Origin: JBNKHG01 sp050290225 | GTDB taxonomy: Bacteria; Pseudomonadota; Gammaproteobacteria; Pseudomonadales; Cellvibrionaceae | NCBI GenBank assembly: GCA_050290225.1 | Contig: JBNKHG010000007.1 | Coordinates: forward strand, 83,626 to 147,625 | Reading direction: 5' to 3' | Length of the DNA: 64,000 nt | Shown: piece after piece, positions 34,432 to 41,907 of the stretch | Position numbering within the stretch: the stretch's first letter is position 1 | Layout of the letters: every line of letters starts with the position of its first letter | Translations under genes and position numbers: made by a program | The notes under the pieces: generated by a model | What the model saw: only the letters and a program-made list of their open reading frames with translations | Told to the model about the DNA's origin: nothing | The model's database searches: none

Positions 34432-35291
34432 TGTATCTGGAAGAGAAGGTTGTAACGGCCAGTGCATCTACAACCAAATTGAGTCGGTCAATACTTACGA
34501 CAGCGTTGTGGATCGTTCTGGGGCTGTTACCAACCGGCGCCTGGGCGCAGACTGCGGCGGAAAGTTCTGAGCCCGCGGCCAAGGCGGAGAGCATCATGCC
34601 GGTCAATGGTATACCCGGCCTGCCGGCGTTGACGGTTACCACCAATCCCGACGGCAGTCAGGATTACACGGTAACCTTGCAAATCCTCGCCATCATGACG
34701 GCCCTGAGCCTGTTGCCGGCGATCCTGATGATGATGACGTCTTTTACCCGGATCATTATTGTGTTTGCCATATTGCGTCAGGCACTGGGTTTGCAGCAGT
34801 CTCCGTCCAACCAGATTCTTATCGGCCTGTCACTGTTTTTAACGCTGTTCATCATGTCGCCGGTGTTCGACACTGTAAACGAAACGGCGTTACAGCCCTA
34901 CATCAACCAGGAGATCGGTTCAAGGGAAGCCCTGACCCGTAGCACCCAACCTTTCCACCGCTTTATGTTGTCACAGACGCGGGAAACGGACTTGGATCTG
35001 TTTATGCGTATTGCCGACGCCAAACACATTGACGGACCCGAATCGGTGCCCTTTTCAATTCTGGTGCCGGCTTTTGTGACCAGTGAGTTGAAGACCGCTT
35101 TTCAGATCGGATTTATCCTTTTCATCCCGTTCCTGGTGATCGATATCGTGGTCGCCAGTGTGCTTATGGCCATGGGCATGATGATGCTGTCGCCGCTGAT
35201 TATTTCGCTGCCGTTTAAAATTATGCTGTTTGTGCTGGTGGACGGCTGGGCGTTGATTATTGGGACCCTGGCGGCCAGTTTTGGAACCTAG
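34431..35291 (+). CDS. fliP: Flagellar export gate protein FliP
   Basis: FliP (286 aa) is the main subunit of the export-gate channel. It has a signal-like hydrophobic N-terminal segment (ILTTALWIVLGLLPTGAWAQ) and several membrane helices. The family blocks SLLPAILMMMTSFTRIIIVFAILRQALGLQQSP and VPAFVTSELKTAFQIGFILFIPFLVIDIVVASVLMAMGM are present. The stop codon TAG is part of a CTAG that serves as the insertion target of the MITE downstream; the coding sequence is intact. The ATG overlaps the end of fliO. Confidence 0.96.
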   Translation: MYLEEKVVTASASTTKLSRSILTTALWIVLGLLPTGAWAQTAAESSEPAAKAESIMPVNGIPGLPALTVTTNPDGSQDYTVTLQILAIMTALSLLPAILMMMTSFTRIIIVFAILRQALGLQQSPSNQILIGLSLFLTLFIMSPVFDTVNETALQPYINQEIGSREALTRSTQPFHRFMLSQTRETDLDLFMRIADAKHIDGPESVPFSILVPAFVTSELKTAFQIGFILFIPFLVIDIVVASVLMAMGMMMLSPLIISLPFKIMLFVLVDGWALIIGTLAASFGT

Positions 35292-35535
35292 TAGTCCTTC
35301 AAGGTGATATTGACGTATGTATGATTGTAGGCTTCGATGAGAGGCAGGGGTGCCTTCAGAAACACGCCGTAAACCCATCCCTGGACCCAAAGCACTCGTT
35401 GCACTCGTGGGGCCGGCCCGGGGCTCGGGCGCGACGTCCTTGTCGCGCACGGTTTCTGAAGGCACCCCTGCCTCTCAGGCCTGACATCGCAGTGGATTTG
35501 CAACATTAATACGTCCTTATCAGATTGAAAGACTA
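35292..35535. mobile_element. MITE-like element between fliP and fliQ (copy 1)
   Basis: A 244-bp non-coding element. Its ends are imperfect inverted repeats of 25 bases (35292-35316 and 35511-35535, about 20 of 25 matching; outer bases TAGTCCTTCAA against TAGTCTTTCAA). It is flanked by direct CTAG copies (35288-35291 and 35536-35539), a plausible 4-bp target duplication of the YTAR type used by IS5-group elements. Inside is a second, perfect 26-bp inverted repeat (35338-35363 with 35452-35477). A related element starts at 63755. No transposase is encoded. Removing it restores a 58-base fliP-fliQ gap. Confidence 0.8.
35338..35477. repeat. Perfect 26-bp inverted repeat inside the MITE
   Basis: Positions 35338-35363 and 35452-35477 are exact reverse complements, able to form a 26-bp stem around an 88-base loop that contains a smaller hairpin (GCGCGAC/GTCGCGC). 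It is transcribed in the fliL-flhB operon and could act as an RNA processing site or attenuator between fliP and fliQ. Confidence 0.85.
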
Positions 35536-35593
35536 CTAGTTTATGGATGGGCGCCAGTATCGGGCCCTGGGGTTCAGTTCGGAGGACAGAGCC

Positions 35594-35863
35594 GTGACAC
35601 CTGAAGTCGTAATGGATCTCTTTGCCGACGCATTCTACCTCACCGTAGTGATGGTGGCGTTAATTGTCGGTCCCAGTCTGCTGGTGGGTTTGTTGGTGAG
35701 CATGTTCCAGGCGGCGACCCAGATCAACGAGCAGACCTTGAGCTTTTTGCCGCGACTGCTGATCACCCTGGGGACCATTATGCTGGCCGGCCCCTGGTTG
35801 ATAACCGAATTTATGGATTTGTTTACCCGCCTGATCACCAATATACCGCTCCTGATTGGCTAG
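35594..35863 (+). CDS. fliQ: Flagellar export gate protein FliQ
   Basis: FliQ (89 aa) forms part of the export gate with FliP and FliR. It has two membrane helices (AFYLTVVMVALIVGPSLLVGLLVSMFQAATQINEQTLSFLPRLLITLGTIMLAGPWLITEFMDLFTRL) and the normal length. The start is GTG at 35594 preceded by GGAGGA, giving MTPEVVMDLF as in homologues; the open frame from 35543 adds a non-family tail. It is separated from fliP by the inserted element. fliR follows after 3 bases. Confidence 0.95.
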   Translation: MTPEVVMDLFADAFYLTVVMVALIVGPSLLVGLLVSMFQAATQINEQTLSFLPRLLITLGTIMLAGPWLITEFMDLFTRLITNIPLLIG

Positions 35864-35866
35864 CGG

Positions 35867-36655
35867 ATGGAAGGGATGACCCTTAGCGAGCACGAGATCG
35901 CACAGTTTGTAGGGCAATATTTCTGGCCCTTCTGCCGCATCGGCGCCTTCTTTATGGCGGTGCCGGTTCTCGGCTCCCAATTGATTACTACCCGGGTGCG
36001 GGTACTGCTGGGGTGGATGCTCACCCTGATTGTGGTCCCGCTGTTGCCGCCGCTGCCGGCGGTTCCGCCGCTATCCCTGCAAAGCTTCTCCATTGTCCTG
36101 CAGCAGATTTTAATCGGCGTGGCCATGGGGTTTGTATTGCAGGTGGTATTTCAGCTGTTTGTTCTGGCCGGGCAGTTTATCGCCATGAAAATGGGGTTGG
36201 GGTTTGCCCAGATGAACGACCCCATCAACGGTGTTGGCGTGACGGTGATCTCCCAATTGTATCTGATGATGGCCACATTGCTGTTTTTGGTGGTCAATGG
36301 ACACCTGGTGGTGATCGAATACCTGGTAGACAGCTTCCAGACGCTACCGGTCAGCGACAGTGGGCTGGAAATCAGGCATCTGTGGATGATCGCCAGTATG
36401 GGATCCTGGATGTTTGGCTCGGCACTCGCAGTTGCCTTGCCGGTATTGACCTCGCTACTGGTGGTCAACCTGGCCTTTGGGGTGATGAGTCGCGCCGCGC
36501 CGCAGATGAACGTGTTTGCCGTGGGCTTTCCCATCACTCTGGTGTTTGGTCTGCTGCTGGTGTGGTTCGGCCTCTCCAGTTACCTGACCAACTACGATCT
36601 GTTTATGCGCTACGGTCTCGACCTTGTGCGCCAGGTTACAGGCAGCGCGCCTTAG
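35867..36655 (+). CDS. fliR: Flagellar export gate protein FliR
   Basis: FliR (262 aa) is a multi-membrane export-gate subunit. It has about six hydrophobic helices, with family motifs AVPVLGSQLITTRVRVLLGWMLTLIVVPLLP and GQFIAMKMGLGFAQMNDPINGVGVTVISQLYLMMATLLFLVVNGHLVVIEYLVDSF. It lies 3 bases after fliQ and 9 bases before flhB. Confidence 0.95.
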   Translation: MEGMTLSEHEIAQFVGQYFWPFCRIGAFFMAVPVLGSQLITTRVRVLLGWMLTLIVVPLLPPLPAVPPLSLQSFSIVLQQILIGVAMGFVLQVVFQLFVLAGQFIAMKMGLGFAQMNDPINGVGVTVISQLYLMMATLLFLVVNGHLVVIEYLVDSFQTLPVSDSGLEIRHLWMIASMGSWMFGSALAVALPVLTSLLVVNLAFGVMSRAAPQMNVFAVGFPITLVFGLLLVWFGLSSYLTNYDLFMRYGLDLVRQVTGSAP

Positions 36656-36664
36656 GAGGGGCTA

Positions 36665-37795
36665 ATGGCTGAAGACAGCGCCCAGGAAAAAACGGAACAG
36701 CCGACGGCGCGACGGCTGGAAAAAGCGCGGGAAGAAGGCCAGATTCCCCGCTCCCGCGATCTCACCACAACCGCTGTCCTATTGGCAGGCACGGTGGGTT
36801 TATCCGTATTCGGCCAGTTCATGGGCGAGAAGCTGATGGGCGTGCTGCACTTCAATTTCCGCTTGGATCGGGCCACCGTTTTCGACACCAACCTGATGAT
36901 TTCCCACCTGGCTGTGTCTTTTTACGATGCCCTGGTTGCCCTTGTTCCACTGTTTGTATTGCTGCTTGTGGCTTCGATCCTGGGGCCCATTGGATTGGGC
37001 GGCTGGTTGTTGAGCGCCAAAGCCATGGCGCCCAAGCTGAGCCGGATGAATCCGCTGGCGGGGCTTAAGCGCATGTTCGGCTTGAAATCCCTGGTGGAGC
37101 TGGGCAAAGCCCTGGCCAAAGTGGTGGTGATTCTGGTACTGGCTGTCTGGCTGTTGTCGGCAATGCAACAGGATATGCTCGATCTGGCGGGTATGGATGT
37201 GATTCCGGGGATCATCGAATCCCTGAGACTGAGCGCCTTTGCCGCCATCGCCCTGTCGGCGGCCACCATTCTCATCGCCGTTGTCGATGTGCCTTTCCAG
37301 CTCTACGACCACGCCAAGAAACTGAAAATGTCCATGCAGGATATCAAGGATGAACACAAGGACACCGAAGGAAAGCCGGAAGTGAAGGGGCGCATCCGTC
37401 AGCTGCAAAGAGAGATGGCCAATAATCGCATGATGGCGGCTGTACCCGAGGCGGATGTGGTTATCACCAACCCGACCCACTTTTCGGTGGCGCTGAAATA
37501 TGACCCCCTGAATATGGATACGCCGGTGGTGCTGGCCAAGGGGGCTGACAACATCGCCTTGAAAATCCGCGAGATCGCCGCCGCCAATAAGGTGGAAATC
37601 GTTGAGTCGCCGCAATTGGCGCGGGCAGTGTTTTACACCACGGAGGTGGATGCGGAAATTCCCGCGGGCCTCTATGTGGCTGTTGCCCAGGTGCTGGCCT
37701 ATGTGTTCCAGTTGCGTATCTTCCGCCGCGGCAAAGGTGATCGACCGGACGTGCCTCGACATGTGCCGGTGCCGAAGGAGATGCAGTTTGATTAA
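36665..37795 (+). CDS. flhB: Flagellar export switch protein FlhB
   Basis: FlhB (376 aa) controls export substrate switching. The N-terminus EDSAQEKTEQPTARRLEKAREEGQIPRSRDL is characteristic. Four membrane helices and the cytoplasmic domain follow, with the self-cleavage motif NPTH at residues 269-272. It ends the fliL operon. In Pseudomonas and Vibrio flhA lies close downstream; here an 8.8-kb block of unrelated genes lies between. Confidence 0.97.
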   Translation: MAEDSAQEKTEQPTARRLEKAREEGQIPRSRDLTTTAVLLAGTVGLSVFGQFMGEKLMGVLHFNFRLDRATVFDTNLMISHLAVSFYDALVALVPLFVLLLVASILGPIGLGGWLLSAKAMAPKLSRMNPLAGLKRMFGLKSLVELGKALAKVVVILVLAVWLLSAMQQDMLDLAGMDVIPGIIESLRLSAFAAIALSAATILIAVVDVPFQLYDHAKKLKMSMQDIKDEHKDTEGKPEVKGRIRQLQREMANNRMMAAVPEADVVITNPTHFSVALKYDPLNMDTPVVLAKGADNIALKIREIAAANKVEIVESPQLARAVFYTTEVDAEIPAGLYVAVAQVLAYVFQLRIFRRGKGDRPDVPRHVPVPKEMQFD

Positions 37796-37949
37796 CCTCC
37801 CGCTGGCCCGGGCTTAAAATCATACTTAGTTTAAATTTATTGAGCTGATTCAATTAATTGATTGGATTGATAGTCCTGCCGCTGTCATAGTTGTCCTCAA
37901 CAACGCAATTGCGATTCAACGCTTTGAAACCCAAACAGAGGACTTACCG

Positions 37950-38717
37950 ATGACTCAAACCGCCAATTCCAACAACCCCAATCTCAACAACGCCATGGAG
38001 GGACAGCAGGTCCCGCAGGTGACTTTCCACACCCGTCAGGGGGACAACTGGGTCGATGTTCGCTCGGAGGATCTGTTCGCGGGTAAAACGGTGATCCTGT
38101 TCGCCTTGCCCGGGGCCTTCACCCCCACCTGTTCATCCACCCACTTACCGCGCTACAACGAGTTGGCCGGGGTGTTTGCTGACAACGGCGTCGATGAAAT
38201 CGTCTGTCTGTCGGTGAATGACAGCTTTGTGATGAATGCCTGGCAGGCCGAGCAGGGCGCGGAGAATATTCGCTTTATACCCGATGGCAACGGTGATTTC
38301 AGCCGAGCGATGGGTATGTTGGTGGAAAAGCAGGATCTTGGTTTTGGCGCCCGATCCTGGCGTTACTCCATGCTGGTAAAGGACGGTCGGATCGAGAAGA
38401 TGTTTGTAGAGCCTGATGTACCCGGGGACCCCTTCCAGGTCTCGGACGCGGATACCCTGCTGAACTACATCAATCCCAACGCCCGGCAGCCCAAGCGGAT
38501 TACCCTTTTTTCCAAACCGGGTTGCCCGCACTGTCACCGCGCCAAGGCATTGCTGACCGCCAGGGGCTATCACTTTGAGGAGATTGAACTGGGCAACCAT
38601 GGCATCAGCTACAGCAGCCTGCAAGCGGTGACCGGCCAGGGCACCACCCCGCAGATTTATATCGATGGCGAGCGTCTCGGTGGCGCCGACGATCTGCAAC
38701 GTTGGTTGGAGCCATGA
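37950..38717 (+). CDS. Peroxiredoxin-glutaredoxin fusion protein
   Basis: A hybrid of 255 aa: a Prx5-type peroxiredoxin (about 20-165) with peroxidatic Cys61 in PGAFTPTCSSTHLPRY, joined to a glutaredoxin domain (about 178-255) with CPHC at 192-195, TTPQIYIDG and a closing GGADDLQRWL. Such fusions reduce H2O2 and alkyl hydroperoxides using glutathione without a separate glutaredoxin. It lies 154 bases after flhB and converges on the permease. No OxyR site was found upstream. It may be a neighbour of the amine locus or an independent stress gene. Confidence 0.93.
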   Translation: MTQTANSNNPNLNNAMEGQQVPQVTFHTRQGDNWVDVRSEDLFAGKTVILFALPGAFTPTCSSTHLPRYNELAGVFADNGVDEIVCLSVNDSFVMNAWQAEQGAENIRFIPDGNGDFSRAMGMLVEKQDLGFGARSWRYSMLVKDGRIEKMFVEPDVPGDPFQVSDADTLLNYINPNARQPKRITLFSKPGCPHCHRAKALLTARGYHFEEIELGNHGISYSSLQAVTGQGTTPQIYIDGERLGGADDLQRWLEP

Positions 38718-38738
38718 TTGTCATGGTGTGTTGAAATT

Positions 38739-38762
38739 CAGGCCCCGGTATACCGGGGCCTG
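38739..38762. terminator. Perfect 24-bp palindrome between convergent genes
   Basis: Two 12-base halves (CAGGCCCCGGTA / TACCGGGGCCTG) meet without a loop between the convergent peroxiredoxin and permease genes. It may end transcription from both sides, but T-runs are absent, so this is inferred from position. Confidence 0.5.
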
Positions 38763-38777
38763 ACCGATTTGAACGTT

Positions 38778-40175
38778 TCAGGCCGCTGTGTGTGAGAGGG
38801 GATTGCTATCCGGGCGGTGGCCCTCGGCAGAACGAATCACCAGTTCCCCGGCCACCAATGTGGCTATCACACCCAACAGTACCGGCCACTGGATGCCCTC
38901 ACCCGGGGTGTAGATAAACAGCACAATGCTCAACGCCAGTATCGTCATGCAGATGTAGGCCAGCGCGCGCGCCACTCCCAGGCCGCCGGGAATGCGGTAG
39001 GGGCGGGGGTGATCGGCATCGGTCACACGCATTTTTACAAAGGCCAGCAACATGCCCTGGTAGGGTAACAGGAATATCACCGCGCTAAAGGCAAACAGCG
39101 ACCAGAACAGGTCTTCGTTGGAGCCGGCCATAAATCCGTACAGGCTCAGGGTCAGGGTACTGACCAAGCCCATCAATACCGCGGCTCCCACCGGAGTGCC
39201 ACGGCTTTCGCTCTCGATACCGAAAAAGTGTGGCAGCTCGCCTTCGTTGGCCGCCTCGGCCGCGGCGCGGTTGCAACCCATGGCCCAGGTTACGCCGTTG
39301 GAGAAAAAGGTATAGAGGGCTGCCACGCCCAATGCCAGGGCCAGGGTTTGCCCGGCGGCACTTTGGCCGAAGAACAGATTCAGGGTGTCCATCAGACCCT
39401 CCACCAGGTTGATGTCGGTGGAGGGAATGGCAGTCAGCACAGCGGTTGTTCCCAACACATAAAGCACGATAATGATAACGCCGGAGATCAGGATGGAGCG
39501 GGGCACATCGCGCGCCGGATCCTTCATTTCATCACTGCCTGCACTGACCAGTTCGAAGCCCAACATACCGTAAATAATGGCCGGTATGTATTGAAGGCTG
39601 CTACCCCAGTCCGGTACCAGGGTTTCCCGGGTCAGGGGGTTAGCCATACCGTGTTCGCGGGTGTAGAGCAGGGCGCCAATAATTACCGCGACAAAGATAA
39701 CCACCTTGAGGATAGCGCCCAGGTTGGGAATCCACTTGCCGACATTGAGGGTAATCACATTGACTGCCACGGCAACCCAGGTCAGGACGATACCGATGGT
39801 GATCTGGCCCCACAGGGACAGATCCGGAGCGAACAACTGCTTGTAGATACCGGCAAAAAGGATATAGATGGCCGGTACCCAGACAGCGGTGTTGACCCAG
39901 TAGCCCCAGGTGGCCCGCGAGGCCCAGCGGCGGCCAAAGGCGTCCCTGACCCAGGCGTAGATGCCACCCTGTTCCGGGTAGGCACAACCCATCTCGGCGC
40001 AAATCAACGCGAAGGGGGCGAGAAACACCAAAGCCAGCACCACCCACCAGGTGATGGCCGAGGCACCCACCGAGGCCGCCGCCGCCAGCGTATCCAACAG
40101 CAAAATGGCCGACACGGTAAACAGCACCATGTCCTTTTGGCCCAGTGTTTTACGGTGTGTGATCGACTCGTTCAT
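38778..40175 (-). CDS. APC-family amino acid/polyamine permease
   Basis: A membrane transporter of 465 aa with about twelve hydrophobic helices (ITWWVVLALVFLAPFALICAEMGCAYPEQGGIYAWVRDAFGRRWA near the start). The motif AYPEQGGIYAWV and the segment YGMLGFELVSAGSDEMKDPARDVPRS are typical of the APC superfamily, particularly the glutamate/polyamine groups. It lies 60 bases downstream of the aminotransferase gene on the same strand, so both are likely co-transcribed. The substrate cannot be read from sequence; an amine or amino acid used by the aminotransferase is inferred. Confidence 0.88.
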   Translation of the reverse strand: MNESITHRKTLGQKDMVLFTVSAILLLDTLAAAASVGASAITWWVVLALVFLAPFALICAEMGCAYPEQGGIYAWVRDAFGRRWASRATWGYWVNTAVWVPAIYILFAGIYKQLFAPDLSLWGQITIGIVLTWVAVAVNVITLNVGKWIPNLGAILKVVIFVAVIIGALLYTREHGMANPLTRETLVPDWGSSLQYIPAIIYGMLGFELVSAGSDEMKDPARDVPRSILISGVIIIVLYVLGTTAVLTAIPSTDINLVEGLMDTLNLFFGQSAAGQTLALALGVAALYTFFSNGVTWAMGCNRAAAEAANEGELPHFFGIESESRGTPVGAAVLMGLVSTLTLSLYGFMAGSNEDLFWSLFAFSAVIFLLPYQGMLLAFVKMRVTDADHPRPYRIPGGLGVARALAYICMTILALSIVLFIYTPGEGIQWPVLLGVIATLVAGELVIRSAEGHRPDSNPLSHTAA

Positions 40176-40235
40176 CGCGTGGTTTTACCCCTTTTTGGCG
40201 GGAATTGTTTTCGGAGCCCGGTAGTGTTTTGGCCG

Positions 40236-41597
40236 TTATAAACCATAATGGGTCGCAGTGGCATCCAGGGCTATGGCCAGGCGAGACACCAGGGTGTCGA
40301 TTTCCTCGCGATTACAGATCAACGGCGGTGCCGTGACGATGGCGTCACCCACTGCGCGCACCATCAATCCGTTGTCGATGGCATGGTCGCGACAGTAGAC
40401 CGCACCGGCGCTCTCCGGCGCCAGCCGCTCGCGGGAGGTTTTGTCCCGTACCAGTTCAACGGCGGCAAACATTCCCATCCCGCGTACCTCACCGACAATC
40501 GCGTGGTCAGCCAACTGTCGCAGTTGTTGCTGGAAGTAGTCCATGGTTTCACCGCTGTTTTCAATAATCCGGCTCTCACGGAGGATATCCAGGGTGGCGA
40601 TTCCGGCGGCGCAGGCGGCAGGGTGTCCGGAATAGGTCAGGCCATGGGCAAATTCGCCGTCGTGGGACAGGAACACGTCGGCGAGCTTGTCACTCACCAT
40701 CACGCCACCCAGGGGCTGGTAGCCATTGGTGACGGCTTTGGCAAACGTGATCAGGTCCGGCTGGTAGCCGAAACTTTCAAAGCCAAACCAGTTGCCGGTA
40801 CGACCGAAACCGCAAATCACTTCATCGGATATCAGGAGGATGTCGCGTTCGCGGCAGATGCGTTGAATTTCGGGCCAATAGGTGGAGGGCGGCACAATCA
40901 CTCCGCCTGCGCCCTGCACCGGTTCGGCGATAAAAGCAGCCACCTTGTCTTCGCCCAGTTCGTCGATTTTCTGTTCCAGCGCGCGCGCCGTCTGCAGGCC
41001 GAATTCCTCGGGGCTGAGCTCCCCGCCATCGGCAAACCAATGGGGCTGGGCGATGTGGTGCACGTAGGGAAGACCGGTAAACTGCTTGTGCATAAACTCC
41101 ATGCCGCCCAATGAGGCGGCGGCAATGGTGCTGCCGTGATAACCATTCTTGCGGCCGATAATATGCTTTTTCCCGGGCTTGCCCAGCAGGTCATAGTAAC
41201 GGTGGACCAAGCGAATATTGGTGTCATTGGCCTCGGAACCGGAGTTGCTGAAAAACACGTGGTTGAACTGTGCGGGGGTGACATCCACCAGTGCCTTGGC
41301 CATCTCCACCGCCGGTTGGTTGGAGCAGTTAAAGAAGTTGTTGTAGTAGGGCAGCTGCTGCAATTGCCGGCTTACCGCCTCATTGATACGGTTCTGGCTA
41401 TAGCCCAGGTTACAGCACCAGAGACCGGACATGCCGTCCAGAATCCGGTTGCCCTCGGAGTCCACGATATAGATATGCTCGGCGCCGGTGATGATGCGGC
41501 CACCGCCCTTGGCGTATTGCCGAAAATCGGTAAACGGGTGCAGGTGGTGAGCCTTGTCCAGAGTTTGCCATTGTTCGGTGCCATACGCTTGGGACAT
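40236..41597 (-). CDS. Class III aminotransferase (putrescine/omega-amino acid-pyruvate type)
   Basis: A PLP enzyme of 453 aa that moves a terminal amino group to pyruvate or a similar acceptor. Typical blocks are DGMSGLWCCNLGY, NSGSEANDTNIRLV, GRKNGYHGSTIAAASLGG, ISDEVICGFGRTGNWFGFE and FAKAVTNGYQPLGGV, in which the Lys binds PLP. It is most like the SpuC/putrescine-pyruvate group and omega-amino acid transaminases. The start has GGAGGAG at the right distance. The genes nearby (permease, gamma-glutamylpolyamine synthetase-like, receptor) support polyamine or amine use, but the exact substrate is inferred. Confidence 0.9.
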   Translation of the reverse strand: MSQAYGTEQWQTLDKAHHLHPFTDFRQYAKGGGRIITGAEHIYIVDSEGNRILDGMSGLWCCNLGYSQNRINEAVSRQLQQLPYYNNFFNCSNQPAVEMAKALVDVTPAQFNHVFFSNSGSEANDTNIRLVHRYYDLLGKPGKKHIIGRKNGYHGSTIAAASLGGMEFMHKQFTGLPYVHHIAQPHWFADGGELSPEEFGLQTARALEQKIDELGEDKVAAFIAEPVQGAGGVIVPPSTYWPEIQRICRERDILLISDEVICGFGRTGNWFGFESFGYQPDLITFAKAVTNGYQPLGGVMVSDKLADVFLSHDGEFAHGLTYSGHPAACAAGIATLDILRESRIIENSGETMDYFQQQLRQLADHAIVGEVRGMGMFAAVELVRDKTSRERLAPESAGAVYCRDHAIDNGLMVRAVGDAIVTAPPLICNREEIDTLVSRLAIALDATATHYGL

Positions 41598-41740
41598 CGT
41601 AAATCTCCTCCAAATCGCGAATTAGGGTTGTTTCGAAGATGGGCCACTTGTTGGGCCATTACTGCCGCCACGCTCACTGCCGTGGGACGCAGGCTTCGGG
41701 TATGGCGGATAGTGTGGCATAGAACTTTGGAAAATGACTT

Positions 41741-41789
41741 AACCCCAAAGGGGTGTATTGGACGGGGGGCCATACAACCCTTTGAGGTT
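41741..41789. promoter_or_regulatory. Inverted-repeat operator in the divergent amine-locus promoter
   Basis: Within the 310-base gap between the divergent aminotransferase and receptor genes, AACCCCAAAGGGGTGTATTG (41741-41760) is repeated in inverse form at 41771-41789 (reverse complement AACCTCAAAGGGTTGTATG). Each arm contains its own CCCCAAAGGGG-like palindrome. It is well placed to control both directions and is a candidate site for the LuxR-type regulator at 45636-46481. The rest of the gap shows nothing definite. Confidence 0.65.
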
Positions 41790-41907
41790 ATTTTGTCCTT
41801 GCTTTGTTCGGCGTAAGGTGAGGTTCATCCACCCCCTTGACCAGTGTGGTGGTAAATACCCGAACTGAGAACAAGACATTTAAAACCTGACAACAGAAGA
41901 GCGAACT

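Noticed and set aside
35321..35509. Small open frame inside the MITE-like element
   Set aside because: It depends on the inverted repeat sequence, has no ribosome site, and copy 2 of the element does not preserve the frame.
37865..37895. ATAG repeats before the peroxiredoxin gene as an OxyR site
   Set aside because: Spacing between ATAG units is 17 rather than 22 and CTAT partners are absent.
39228..40241. Plus-strand open frame of 337 codons opposite the permease
   Set aside because: Low-complexity His/Gly/Gln translation typical of an antisense shadow. The minus frame gives a full APC transporter.
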